From the NCBI GenBank assembly GCA_022376465.1, contig JACDTU010000005.1:298001-362000 (forward strand): DNA of 64,000 nucleotides, read 5' to 3'. Shown here in pieces: positions 11,022 to 22,677 of the stretch. The translations under genes were made by a program, and so were the position numbers. The stretch's first letter is position 1; the number at the start of each line of letters is the position of its first letter. Under the pieces are notes generated by a model. It was not told the DNA's origin. It was given only the letters and a program-made list of their open reading frames with translations, and did not search any database. This DNA comes from Cubamyces lactineus. Taxonomy: Eukaryota > Basidiomycota > Agaricomycetes > Polyporales > Polyporaceae.

Positions 11022-14000
11022 ATGGATCCGTACACACCAAGGGTACGCACAGGGGCGAGGAAGAAGAACCTAACGTTATCTGCCAAAGAATACCATAAAG
11101 TACGTCCCGACTTGAGCACGTACACAATGTAGGCCGTGGCTGATAGGTTTTGGCCACCGATTCTAGGTAACCGACACGATCGCGTCCGTTAGACGCAACA
11201 GACACTACGTTGAGGATGAGCTTGTCGAAGATATAGATGTCCGTGTCCACGCATCGCGTGAAAGTGCGAGGAAGAGTACGACCCATGCCCTCTCAGCTTC
11301 GAGTGCGAGGCTTACCCCACGGCGCCTGCATAGGACGCGACGAGCCCTCCTTCGAGGCAGAACGTTCATTTGTGCGCGCGCCGCTCAACTCGCGCGTGGT
11401 GTCCAGCAGCGGTCACAAGGACAAGGGCAAAGGCAAGGCCAGGGACACTTCCCTGTACGATGTCCCTGTGGAGATACAAGAAGCGCTCATTCTAGAGGAT
11501 CTGCTCTATGTGCTTATGGTATGTCGAAAGGCGTTTTCTCTGCGTTGCATTACCGTCGGATACGGCCATTGCGCTTCCCGGTATCGGATGCCCGTTCCTA
11601 CGGGCGAACGGGACTGATTCCGTTAAGCCTTGCGGCGAACGGGGGACTTGGTCGTAAGCCAGTAAGAGAACGACGATCGTCCGCGGAGAGAAGTGCCGTG
11701 TGCCTCATTCGCGGGTGCTCGATTGAAGCCTAAATGTCGTAGGGCGCCCCTGGCTGAGTTGGACGACATTGGACCGCAGCGTCGGAGCGCGCGTTGGACG
11801 GTGTCTGGGAGGTCTATGGGCGCTGATACCTTTCTACAGGGCATCGAGGGCACGTACATCACATACCATCCGGACTATTCTCCAGACGATGAGGATCCGC
11901 TTAACGGCATACGCTTCGTGATTGCGCCGTCGCTAGGTACGCACTGAATTTTTCTGATGTATGCCTCTCATTGATATCCTGTGGAGACCCTTCATTGCGA
12001 GATTTAGTCGAACGTATCTTGCCGTTAGCCACTTATTACACGGCCATTACCGCTTTCATTGAGTCCCGCAGTCACATCGACTTTGGCCTTGTGAACCATG
12101 CACTCTGCGCGTCCATGCGGGATATGTTGAAGGTGTGTACAGAAGCAGTACACGTGTTTCTCTTTCTCAATCGCTCTGTAGGACTATCAAACCTTGCTCT
12201 CTCAGCTGGAGCACGCCTTCAACACGTCACCTCAATTCACGCTCCAGAAGCTATGGTTCTACGTTCATCCAACCCTGCACACGTTGTCCCTCCTATACCT
12301 CCTCATCACTGACTTGGCTACCGCCGATGATCCGACCGCTGAGCTCTCATCGTCATCTTCCGATGTGTCAGACGCAGAAGAAGACGAACGTAACGAAGCT
12401 CTAGGGCTCGGTGGCGCGAAGCTCAAGGCCGTTCTGTCGGAAATCAAGACGACAACTCTGGGGGTAAACGGTGGTGCCAGCGGTATCGCTGTCAAAGGTG
12501 GTGAAGTGCTTGCCATTTTGCACGAACGGATGCAGAGTATGTCAGGGGACCCAGCGGCCCGGGAGTTGTACGGCGCCCTGCTCCGAGATGCTGGGAAGCC
12601 GTATGTCGAGATGGTCCAAGCCTGGATTCGGACAGGCAAGCTCATTGACCCATATGAAGAGCTCCTTGTGAAAGAAAGCAAGTTCATCAACCGAGGAACG
12701 TTGGAGATGGACTACACAGATGAATATTGGGAACGCCGATATACAGTGAGCATGGTGTGTAAATTAGTTTGCCCTCGCTCATTTGATTTTGCATCCAGCT
12801 CAGGGATGGGTCCACATCGGGTGGGTCGTCCAAGCAACACCAAGCAGGGGTTCCTCCACCTCGTTCCGTCGGCGGCCGATTGCCAGGTGGCGCGTGTATC
12901 CCTGCCGTACTTGAGCGGTGGAAGCACAAGATTCTGCTGGCTGGAAAGTATCTGAATGTTATCCGTGAGTGCGGCATTGAAATCCGCCGGGACCCCGGCC
13001 AGGAGGACGATGGAGATTTGTCCATGGACGATGAGAGGTATGATAACTTGGCTTCGCCGCCACATCTGCCGCTCAGACACCGTGCAGGTTCTACAAGTGC
13101 ATTGAGGATGCTTATACCCACGCGAACCGGACTTTGCTCCAACTTCTCCTTCGGGATCAACAGCTGATTCCTCGCCTGCGCTCTTTGAAGCGATACTTTT
13201 TCCTTTCTCAATCGTCGTTCCTTACGCATCTCCTGGATCTATCGCATACGGAACTTCGCAAGTCCGCGAAGTCCGCCTCCCTCGTCAAGCTTCAGAGCCT
13301 CTTGGACCTTGCATTGAATACTGACGCTCAGGGAGAAGACGCAATGTTCCGCGAGGACGTGAAGGTCACGATGGCGAACAGCGGCCTTTACGAATGGCTC
13401 CTTACGGTGGTGAACGTGAGTGGCCTCGAGGACGGAGACGCCGCGGAGGGCCACGGCCACGCCCATGAGTCGCAGAAGAAGGAACGGGAGAAGGACAAAG
13501 ACGATAAGAAGCAGATGCTTGGTGAGTCATGCCGCACTGGTCAAGCTCAGTTGAGCGGTTGGGTTAACGGCATCGATACAGCTATTGACGCGCTGACACT
13601 GGACTATCATGTCAAGTTCCCTCTGTCCCTGGTAATATCCCGGAAGACGATCCTGCGCTATCAGCTCATTTTCCGGTTCCTCCTCCACCTCAAGCATGTC
13701 GAACAGTCGCTTTCTTCCATGTGGATCGAACACAAGACCACGCCCTGGCGACGAGCCACCCGACCGCGGGGTACCGGGCCCGAGGCCGGGCGCCAAACCC
13801 CACAAACGCCGCAACTTCCACCGAAGGACTGGCATTCGGAGTTTGAGAACTGGAGGAAACGCGTCTTTCTGCTGCGGGCGCGCATGCTAGCCTTCATCCA
13901 ACAGATTCTGGCGTTTACCACCTTTGAGGTGCTTGAACCAAACTGGCGCAAGCTCGAAGGCAAGCTCGAGGCGGGGAAAGTGGAGACCGTCGACCAATTG

Positions 14001-14512
14001 CTGCGAGACCACGTGGACTTCCTCGATACATGCCTCAAGGAATGCATGCTCACCAGTTCGAAGCTGCTCAGGGTCCGTGATCGCGGTTCTTACGAGCTTC
14101 GCGGATGCTGATTGACATCTCTTGCAGGCGTACTCGCGGCTGATTGTCACCTGCTCGACCTTCGCCCTCTACACAGCGTCTTTTACCAAGTCCGCTAACA
14201 ACGCCATAGCCGCCGCAGACACACCCGACGGGGATCACTCTATGGCCAAACGATGGGACATATTGGGCAAGTTTGAGACGAACTTCAACCATTGGTACGT
14301 GCGCTTCGACATCCTGCATCATTTTGCGTCGTCTGACCGTCACGCACGTCCAGGTTCAAGGTCAGCAGTATGACATGAGCAGTACTCCGCCGTTTGTAGC
14401 TGACAGTGCAGTACAGGTCCATCTCGACTGCGTTCAGTTCTATGCGTCTAGCGAGAACGTCTCACTCCTACCGCTCGTGGTCAGACTCAATAGCATCAAA
14501 TCGATGCCTTGA
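11022..14512 (+). CDS. Gamma-tubulin complex component 2 (Spc97/GCP2)
   Basis: Core subunit of the gamma-tubulin small complex that nucleates microtubules at the spindle pole body. First exons are 11022-11099, 11167-11275, 11334-11518 and 11840-11936, followed by 11987-12132 and 12182-12745 and further exons. The GCP N-terminal (GRIP1) part begins with VPVEIQEALILEDLLYVLM joined to GIEGTYITYHPDY. The inter-motif region includes LLAGKYLNVIRECG. The GRIP2 part includes FYKCIEDAYTHANRTLLQ, LDYHVKFPLSLVISRK and LRYQLIFRFLLHLKHVEQSL, and the protein ends in SSENVSLLPLVVRLNSIKS, typical for GCP2. The N-terminal ~60 residues are basic and poorly conserved. The third intron (11519-11839, about 321 nt) is several times longer than the others. 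GCP2 rather than GCP3 is judged from the C-terminus. Confidence 0.9.
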
Positions 14513-15738
14513 AGGACAGCTATTCTCAGGAACTCTCGCTCTGCTATCCTTGTTCGTCTGCTGTGAAATCCCCTGTCTCCTGTATCGATACTGCTCTGCT
14601 CCTAGCCTATTGATCATGGCCCTTTGACATCTCCGGTTCCGTGGAGGTCGCGAACTAAGACAGTGAATTTCTTGGCTAGGATGTCACATGGAGAATGTCT
14701 CGCACATGGCCCAGCTTCTGGGCTCTCTGTGGGCGCGATCATTTCTCCGACTCCGGCCCTCACGCAAGCAAGTATCTGCGCTCCTGGATTTGGGTCTAGT
14801 TATCGCAGCGGCCACTCAGCGTATCCCGTAGCCGGGCCAGCCGGGGTGAGGAGCAAGACGTCGGTACGTCATTCACATGCGTGTTGGGTACTACAATCGT
14901 GCAAATCTTGAGTTTGCTTGACTGAACTTCAGCGTGCAGGACAGGGCCCGAGTCGATGCTGCCCCGCGCTTAGGAAATGATCAGGAACCAGGACGCTCAA
15001 CAGCCTCGGGGCTGTTCTATTCTTGTATCAACATGCCTCCAGTTGGCAGTGCGCACGATGGGCTTGTCTTGAGATGGCGTGTATTGTCCTAGCATTCACA
15101 GCTTCCCGGCACACGCCCCACTCCTCTCGGCGTTAGCTACCTATCCTGACCTGACCCTGAGAAACTGAGATCTATCGGAGGTACACTCATATTGACCAAG
15201 AAAGGCTGCTGACGCTGGGATGGGTGCAATGCCATCCTAGGCAGGAGCAACGTACCCGAAACATCCGCGATGGTTTGTTGGTCACAGGTTGTCAGACGCC
15301 TCATTCGCGTTGTAACACCGCGACTCTCATCAGCAGGTATTCGACTCGATCGAGCCTACGCTGTGTGGTCAGTTCCTATCACAAAAACGCTCGTATCTGA
15401 CTCCGACCCACCAGCGGCGTTGGAATGTGCGCTTGTCCTTATCCGTACCATCATCCCCAAGGCACCGCACCGTCCATCGTCTTTAGTACATGCTCAAATG
15501 GAACCGCGCCAAGCATCGGCGTTGCAAGTGCAACCATCGAGCACGTACCGTGTTCCGGGTCCGAGAAAGCGCGGAGCTATGAGGTCAGTACCCTTCGCCC
15601 CTTCGCCACAGAATCGGGATGTGGTGCTGCATCTGAGGGCGACAGCGCTCATGCGTTAGGGCGCCGCCGCTCGTTCGGAGTCCATCCTAAAACTGACAGA
15701 TTATGGAGGTCGATCCAGCCGCCCATGCTGGAGCGGTG
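14513..15738. other. Intergenic, no gene recognised
   Basis: About 1.2 kb between GCP2 and the GST gene. Open frames near 15270-15754 lack domain signatures and overlap in two frames, which argues against coding. Confidence 0.5.
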
Positions 15739-15745
15739 TATAAAA
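15739..15745 (+). promoter_or_regulatory. TATA box of the GST gene
   Basis: TATAAAA lies 67 nt upstream of the GST start codon at 15806, a usual distance for a fungal TATA element with a short leader. Confidence 0.6.
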
Positions 15746-15805
15746 CATAGGTAGCCTCCCGTGAAGGCGGGGCATCCGCAGTCTTCAGATCCCCGCCTCT
15801 TCACC

Positions 15806-16717
15806 ATGCCCCAGGACAAGCAACTCACATACTATACCTCTCCGGTACGTTGCCTCCATCCGATCTTGTTAGGCCGCCATTGACGCGTCTCGTAGTACTC
15901 TCCCTATTGTCATCGCGTTCATATCGCGCTCGAGGAGGCCAAGGTCAAGTACAACAAGGTCGAGATCGACTTGAGGCCTGGCCACAAACCAAGTTGGTTC
16001 ACCAAGGTCAACCCACTGGGCATGGTTAGTGCCGGAGCCCATAGAACACCAAATTACATACTCATGAGAGCGCCCTCGACGCTTATAGGTTCCCGCTTTT
16101 ACCTACGGCGGTCCTAATGTCGCGCCGGAGCAGCCTTCTCCTAAAGCGTTGAAGCTTGCTGAATCAGTCGTTCTCATTGAATTCATTGCCGACCTCTACC
16201 CGGACGCTAACCTCCGCCCTGAGGATCCCGAGCTTTGTGCCCGTGCTCGCCTTTTCATCACCCTGTCTCATGATACTCTTCACCATGCCTTCAGAGGCTT
16301 CTTCTTTCGAGGAGAGCGAATCGAGAGCGTCCTTCCCTCCCTCGAAGCCTTCCAGGCTCTCCTCGCTCCCTCTGGTTTCGCGATTGGGCCGTGGTCGATG
16401 GCAGATGCCGTCGTAGCCCCAATGATCGTTCGCTTTATGCGGCTTGCCACCTATGAGATAGGCAAATATCCCATGGGCGAGGGCAAGAGGCTGCTCAAAG
16501 CCCTTTCGGAGCCTAGGTTTGCTCGCTTCATGCGATACTACCAGAGCTTATGGGAGAGGCCGAGCGTCCGGACGACGTGGGATGAGGTATGCCTCTATTC
16601 TGCTAGTCGAAGGTTGATTGACCTAACTCGCTTACTCGATGATCTTAGCCCACAAACGTCAAGATGTGGAGAATACACCCCAATGTTACCCGCAGCTCAT
16701 CTGCGACCGGACACTGA
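15806..16717 (+). CDS. Glutathione S-transferase, omega-like
   Basis: Cytosolic glutathione-dependent thiol transferase or detoxification enzyme of 243 aa. Exons are 15806-15844, 15896-16024, 16089-16586 and 16649-16717. The thioredoxin-fold N-domain carries SPYSPYCHRVHIALEE, placing a cysteine where omega-class and fungal GTO enzymes have the catalytic thiol. NPLGMVPAF gives the cis-Pro after the second splice, and ESVVLIEFIADLYP is the glutathione gamma-glutamyl contact region. The all-helical C-domain includes FAIGPWSMADAVVAPMI, the conserved N-capping box. In wood-decay fungi this class handles aromatic and wood-extractive compounds; that role here is inferred. A TATA box lies 67 nt upstream. 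Confidence 0.9.
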
Positions 16718-19365
16718 GCCCGTGCCTTCGCTATCTTCCGCATCTTGCTCTGGCCCATGTATCTTGCCCCTCCGCCCAGATAATGCCCGTCTCAGAAGGT
16801 CGTTCCACCTGCTTCGCTCCGATTCCCCGACCAAGTTTCGCGCCCTTCTTCTATGCTGTACGTTAACCGCGCTTCTATTGTTGCTTCGATACCTACGCCA
16901 CAACATCAGTACTGATTCCTTGGGTGGTTGCACCCCTTTGACTTATCATACATTGTAATATCTTAAATCCGCGGAACCTTGGGTGCTTGTGCGGCCCTGA
17001 AGGGCGGCCATGTCTTAGTTCCTTCCGAGCCTCGCCGCTCGTGTATGTGTGCTGGATGTACGGATTCGACCAATGAATCGGATCTCTCGATCGCCTGAAC
17101 TCAAGCCAGTGGACGGAAGATCGCGCCCACAGAACTCCGCATGCGATTGTTCACCCACTGCGCACCATACGGTGAGATTCTGAGCCACCATCGCTCGCCG
17201 TGATGTGATAACCTGTCTCTTCCGTCTCCGACGATCCTTGGTCGGCGGCGAGACACGGTCCACCTGACTATACTTCGATGGAGGTCACACAAACGGTACG
17301 CCGTGTCTTACGGTACGTCGCACTCGCCAGGTTGCGGAGCCAGTGAGCGTGCTTGCTATTGATCACCCCGCAGCCTCGCGCGGACACAAGCCCGAGGTTA
17401 CGGCACTGCCGTTGCACCATTCCTGTCACGCAAGAAATAGCCAAGACCCGCAATGTCCCGCATTAACTCAGAAGGTGGCGTAAGCCGTGCGCCTCGGTGT
17501 CATGCGGTGGGTAGGTTTCTCGCTCCCAGGATGCTCGTGTCAACGGAGTCTTCAGAAGGCCTTTGCGAGGAGCATGAAGACGAAGACCTGCCGCTGTTCC
17601 GCTTGGTTTGTAAATCGATGTACCTTAGCTGCAATTGTCGTCGTCTACACGAGGCAGCTCCTGTGGTGTCCTCTCGGGAATTATGGAGCGACGATTCCAT
17701 GGTCGGACCCAAGTAACTCTGTTCTCCGTCGCTGCTGGAGCCAATTTATCCTTCACTGCGGGCTCTTCGCGGCTGCTTTAGCAACTTGGCCCACTATGTA
17801 TGAGGCCGAGGGCCAGCCCATCGGCATCTCGACGATCAAGTCGGACGAGGGCCAAGGATCGAGTGTCCCGGAAGCGACGTGTGGCATGCACCCACACCCC
17901 AACGAGAGGGTGAGTCGTGCATCGTGCTCTGCCATCACGATGGAAGCTGACGTTTCTCGCCAGCGGCCAGCTTCCCTCACAGACAAGTTGAGCCAGATTC
18001 TGTCGGTGTTCTGCTATCGGTGGCGGAGGTGCATGAACACCCTTGGTCAGCTGTCCCGGTCTCAAGGTCCACAGCGCGCGCCGCGCGCCCGCTGTTTCTT
18101 CAGTTTTCTACGCGATGCGACCCTCTCCGACGGGTTGATCGTGGGATCTATGGGCATCCAATCTACGGTCAGCGGGATCCACCTACTGGAAGCGCAGTCA
18201 GCACCCGAATATCCAGGTGCATAGCGACCTATCTGACCGGTTTGGCAGCGTGCCCTCTTCACGCCCACTGGCGTCCACCATGACACGCCCCTCCATGCGG
18301 CTCACCGTGAAGCTCGTGCTGCGACGTGATCGTGGTTTTATATGCATAGGGAGCTATGTCCCCGGCGTGGTGGTGTCCGCGCTTCGGCCGTCCCCTGCCC
18401 GCAATATGTGGGCCTCTGCATGCCGTTAGTCAACGCGCTCATCATCGCCTCTAGATGATGGAGAGCCGCATCGTGCATGGCTGGTCCGTAACTTCCTGCA
18501 AAGCTTCGCCGGACTAACCGCGATACGCGCCGGGTTGCCGCGCGTTTGGACATCGCGGGGACCGTGCAAGTTTAGATATCCTCCGGTTACCGATGGTAGA
18601 CCCGTGGTTAATAAGCGTCGGCGAGTTACGAATGCGCGCTTCAATATGCCCCCTCTGAAATTGCCACTCGTCTAGGCTGTATATATTCTGGAAAGCCTTG
18701 AGGATTACTGGATGGTGTAATTGTGCAACGTTGAAGTAAGAATAGCACAACTACCAGTAGTAATAGGTACTGAGCACTAGTACTAACGTTCAAATGACCA
18801 AGCGCTCAAAAATGAGGGGGAGCTAGTCCTTGTCATCTATCACGCCGTCCTTTTGGTATAATGAATATGCTCGCATTTACTGCAGTAGCGGTGCGGTCAG
18901 ACCCAGTAAATATGACAGTGTTGCTCTCTAGTATTCTTGACTGGTCACTAGTACTCAGTGGTAGTACCATTGCCTGCCACTGCATGATGGCATGCACATA
19001 CCTAGTAGTACAGCTCCACGGTATCCGCCACATTCGCCCATAAACGAGCTGTACAAGCGACCAAGTAAAGATGAGATGATATTTGGACATGTTTTTGCGA
19101 GCAGACTATGGTGGAGGTGAGTTGGAGGCGTCGCGTGGCGAGCCTCTAGCAAACGATGCTATACCGCAGGCGCCTCTTTCCAAGGCCGCGGCGCCGCGGG
19201 GCGCCACAACGTCATTGGAGTCGTACAACCATGAGTTAGGTTCCTTCCAAAGCACTCAGTATACTGACTACACTCTCTTCTTACAGTCCTATCGTCTCTA
19301 AAACATATCTATGGGCTGACATCTACATCTACAATCACATTGCCAACGCGCACAACAGCCCCGAG
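16718..19365. other. Intergenic, 2.6 kb, no gene recognised
   Basis: The largest open frame (17487-18224, +) has no recognisable domain, lacks introns unlike its neighbours, and overlaps long frames on both strands, so I treat it as chance. A GC-rich palindrome-like run of GCGCC and GCCGCGG units lies at 19180-19204. Short ACTAGTAC motifs occur at about 18770 and 18945. I cannot assign any of this to a known element. Confidence 0.45.
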
Positions 19366-20960
19366 ATGTCAAAACAACAAATCGACCGCGTCTCTTCCAG
19401 CGCAACCGGTCAGCCTGAGATCCGCCGAGCAAACGACGGTCACGGAAGGACCTCTGCCTATTCCATCCATCGTCCACATGCGGTAGACCGGCCACTACCC
19501 TTCTTCCATCCGACTAGGGCGGTATTCGTGCCGCATGTCTCATCCACGGGGGAAGATATGGAAGGAGAGCTGCAACGCGCTCCGTCGAAACATTGGTCCT
19601 CGCGCGCATCTAGGAAGAACCGATATGCCCGACGGCCCATTCATGTAACATCTTGGTCGGCTCTTGGAGCACAGGGACTCAGTGGCACCTCGCTCGCCCA
19701 CAAGGAACTCACCCTGATCGAGCAACGGGTTCGACAGTCTGAGAGCCAGTTCAAAGTGCATCTAACCTGGGACATCTCCTTCTGGGTAGCTGTGCTCTTC
19801 ACGCTCGGATCGGCTGTATGGGTACGTGCCTTCGGCCTTTCGTTCCAAACCAGTTGTAACAAGCGTATCGCCTGATTCCGTAGGTCGTCAACGGCTTCGT
19901 CCTCTTCCTGCCGCTGGTGAACATCGGCTCGGATGACTTCCCTGCCTCAGCATGGTCGGCATTCGTCGGTGGTACTCTTTTCGAGCTTGGAAGCTATCTC
20001 ATGTACGTAGAAGCCCTCAACACCGGGCACGAGCAACTTTTCGGGCCTGCCGTACGGGCACTTCTCGCCCATGCGAACGGGTCCGTGTCCGAGCCCTCCT
20101 CGCCTGACCCCGATAGCGCAAGTGCGGAGAAAGGACTGACAGGGAGCGGCGACAGCGGCCGCCTGCGCTTCAGCTTCCGCTGGTTGTGAGTGAATACACG
20201 CCTCCGGTTTGTACTAGTCTCGCTGACCAAGGCACGCTAACGCGACGGTGCGATTGATTGACGCGTGAACAGCGGGCTAGGGTCGTGGCGTGAGCTCGGC
20301 TTTCTCGCGTGTTTTATCCAGATGTGGGCCGCGACGATCTTTTGGATATCCACAATGTAGGTGACCCCGCACTCACCATCAACCTGGCACGGCTAGTCTA
20401 ACTGATGACCTGCGCATCCATAGTACGGGACTGCCTAACGTCATAGCAGGGTTTCCGGATGATCCCCCGACGGCCGTCACGGATGTGTTCTTCTGGACCC
20501 CGCAGGTGGTCGGAGGCTCCGGATTCATAATATCTTCCCTGCTGCTCATGATTGAGGTCCAGAATAAATGGTGGCTGCCGAATATGCGCAGCCTAGGCTG
20601 GTGAGCGAGTGCGGCGATAACACTATGAAGGGTCTGCCGCTCACCCCTTTCATCTAGGCATATCGGGTTTTGGAATCTCGTCGGCGCTGTAGGCTTTACG
20701 CTGTGCGGTGCGCTGGGTTATGCCTCGCTCTCGTCATCTGGGGTGAGTCAACTCGTCATCGGGCGCACGCAGTATGTGCGCTCCAATGGTGGTCATAGCG
20801 CTGACGAGAGCAAATGTGGCAGGCGAACTATCAGAGTGTCTTATCTACCTTCTGGGGATCATGGGCATTCTTGATCGGGAGCGTCGTTCAGCTGTGGGAA
20901 ACCCTCTGGCGCGAGGAGGCACCCAAGGAAGCCGGAAATCCAGATGCGAGAGATGGATAG
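19366..20960 (+). CDS. Conserved fungal integral membrane protein, six helices
   Basis: Multi-pass membrane protein of 413 aa without known activity, widespread in filamentous fungi. Exons are 19366-19821, 19884-20185, 20273-20356, 20424-20600, 20658-20742 and 20823-20960; the sum is a multiple of three. The first ~130 residues are soluble, basic and Ser-rich. Six hydrophobic spans follow: ISFWVAVLFTLGSAVWVVNG, AFVGGTLFELGSYLMYVEAL, LGFLACFIQMWAATIFWIS, VVGGSGFIISSLLLMIEVQ, IGFWNLVGAVGFTLCGALGY and FWGSWAFLIGSVVQLWETL. FELGSYL and GSVVQLWE look like internally repeated G-S-x-x-x-E/Q boxes. A short Ser/Pro/Asp-rich loop separates spans 2 and 3. No function is claimed. Confidence 0.85.
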
Positions 20961-21301
20961 TATCTGGGCTGTATGTAGTATATCACTACGCGCCGCGTAT
21001 CACATTGTACGGAACTGCTACTCACCCATTACGACAACCTATACCACTGTTACAGCATGGGCTGCTTTGTAATTCTACTCACGTTCATTCCATTCCACCC
21101 CCGGCGAAAGTGGGATACTGTACCACTGGAACCGCTGAACCTGCCAAAACGGGACTGGTGAATAGACCCTACGGTAGGGTTCCAAATATAGCTGCCCAGC
21201 GTACCGTACTCGCCGCCGCGCTCGGGGTTGTTGCTTGCACATTTCTACAGCCTCCTGTCCGCGATCTTCTCTATCATCCGACTATACACTTTACGAACAT
21301 C
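20961..21301. other. Intergenic, light-chain promoter
   Basis: 340 bp between two co-directional genes. No TATA box is obvious; nothing else is seen. Confidence 0.5.
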
Positions 21302-22239
21302 ATGGTGAGTACCAGTGTGCATAGTGGATGCTCAGAACGTAGAGATTGACGCGCCGCAGAGCGATAACGCAGGTATGCATGGTCCCCGTTCGTCTCGAGA
21401 CGCCAGGCCGTTGAACAGCCGGTGGCAACTCTAGAATACAAGGAGGCCTTCGCTCTGTTCGATAAGAAGGGCACGGGTGCGGTGCCCCGTGAGGTCCTCG
21501 GCGACCTGCTCCGTGCGCTTGGACAGAACCCGACGCAGGCTGAGGTTGCGGACATCGTTGCGGCGGCACCACGCGAAGGTGTGTAGGACACGACTTCATG
21601 CCCAGATTCAGACCACTCACTACGCACTACCTTGCACGAATCGCGTTGGTGCATGAAACCATGGTTGCGTATCCTATTCCACCTTGTCTGGTGCCGTGTG
21701 ACGCGTTCCGATCTTCGACGTGATGGATGGGAGTAGTTGACTACAAGACCTTCCTCACGATCCTCAACAGGCCAGACGGCTTCAAGCCCGCCGGTACACC
21801 AGGTGCGTATACTATGACTTGCAATGTCTAGCATGATGCTCAACGTGACTTCCGTCCCTCCACAATTCGAAACATACGCCCTTCATCCTCTCACCTCTCA
21901 TCTCCGCTATATGCACATCACACCCTTCCCTTCGATCAAATATTTGCGGCTTCCGACTCGTGCGCGTAAAACACGCAACAGAGGAGTTCATCCGTGGCTT
22001 CCAGGTGTTTGACAAGGAGGGCAACGGTTTCATCGGCGCGGGTGAGCTGCGGTACGTGCTCACACAGCTCGGCGAGAAGATGTCGGACGAGGAGGTGGAC
22101 GAGCTCTTGAAGGGCGCTCAGATCGGGCCGTAAGTGCTACTATCTGACATTCTGCTGTCAAGATTACTGACGATTGCCGTTCCGCAGAGACGGAACGGTG
22201 AACTACGAGTCCTTTGTCCGCACGATCCTCAGCCAGTGA
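21302..22239 (+). CDS. CDC4: Myosin essential light chain, Cdc4-like
   Basis: EF-hand light chain that binds the IQ motif of type II and V myosins and is needed for the cytokinetic ring. Exons are 21302-21304 (the ATG alone), 21360-21372 (13 nt), 21435-21578, 21737-21802, 21982-22129 and 22188-22239. They sum to 426 nt, giving 141 aa, the same length as fission-yeast Cdc4. The joined start reads [20 protein letters not shown]. Helix-loop-helix units follow, including [20 protein letters not shown], and the end is [16 protein letters not shown]. The EF loops lack several acidic ligands, as expected for an essential light chain that does not rely on calcium. The symbol refers to the S. pombe light chain, not the S. 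cerevisiae F-box gene of the same name. Confidence 0.92.
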
Positions 22240-22677
22240 GGGAGCTGAGGGTGAGATGGAATAGAGGAAGGCGTTGCTCGTGACGTGTAATGATACCACT
22301 ATTGACGTTGTCTTGTTTGTTGTCTTTCCATACTCTCGGATGCTGACGAACTCAATGCGTTTGAGGCTTGACGCTTCATTCAATCCCAGCCATCTATGGA
22401 CTACTGCGTCGCACCCCTCGGAGTCAAGAAAGACCTTGTATTACGCCAGGCTTCGTGTTTCAAATGGCTGCTGTGAGCGTGCGGTATACTAAGGTGAGCG
22501 GCCCGTCTATAGGACATCCGTCGAGGACTCCCTAGCGCCCTATTCTATGAAATGCGAAAAGACAACATGCGGGAGCAGCCGTAGGCACGACCAGAGTGCT
22601 TCGGCTATATACGAGATGCAAAACCGAGCAGGTATAATCGACCGTAAACCAGAGGCACGACGCGCAACAGCGCGCTC
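22240..22677. other. Intergenic between convergent genes
   Basis: Downstream flanks of the light chain (+) and the glucanase (-). No gene recognised. Confidence 0.5.

Noticed and set aside
17487..18224. 245-codon uninterrupted frame on the + strand
   Set aside because: No domain, odd Cys/Arg-rich composition, overlapping long frames on both strands, and no introns in an intron-rich genome; most likely chance in GC-rich DNA.
18720..19030. ACTAGTAC-containing short inverted repeats
   Set aside because: Matches of about 8 bp only, not extended on either side; too weak to call a repeat element.
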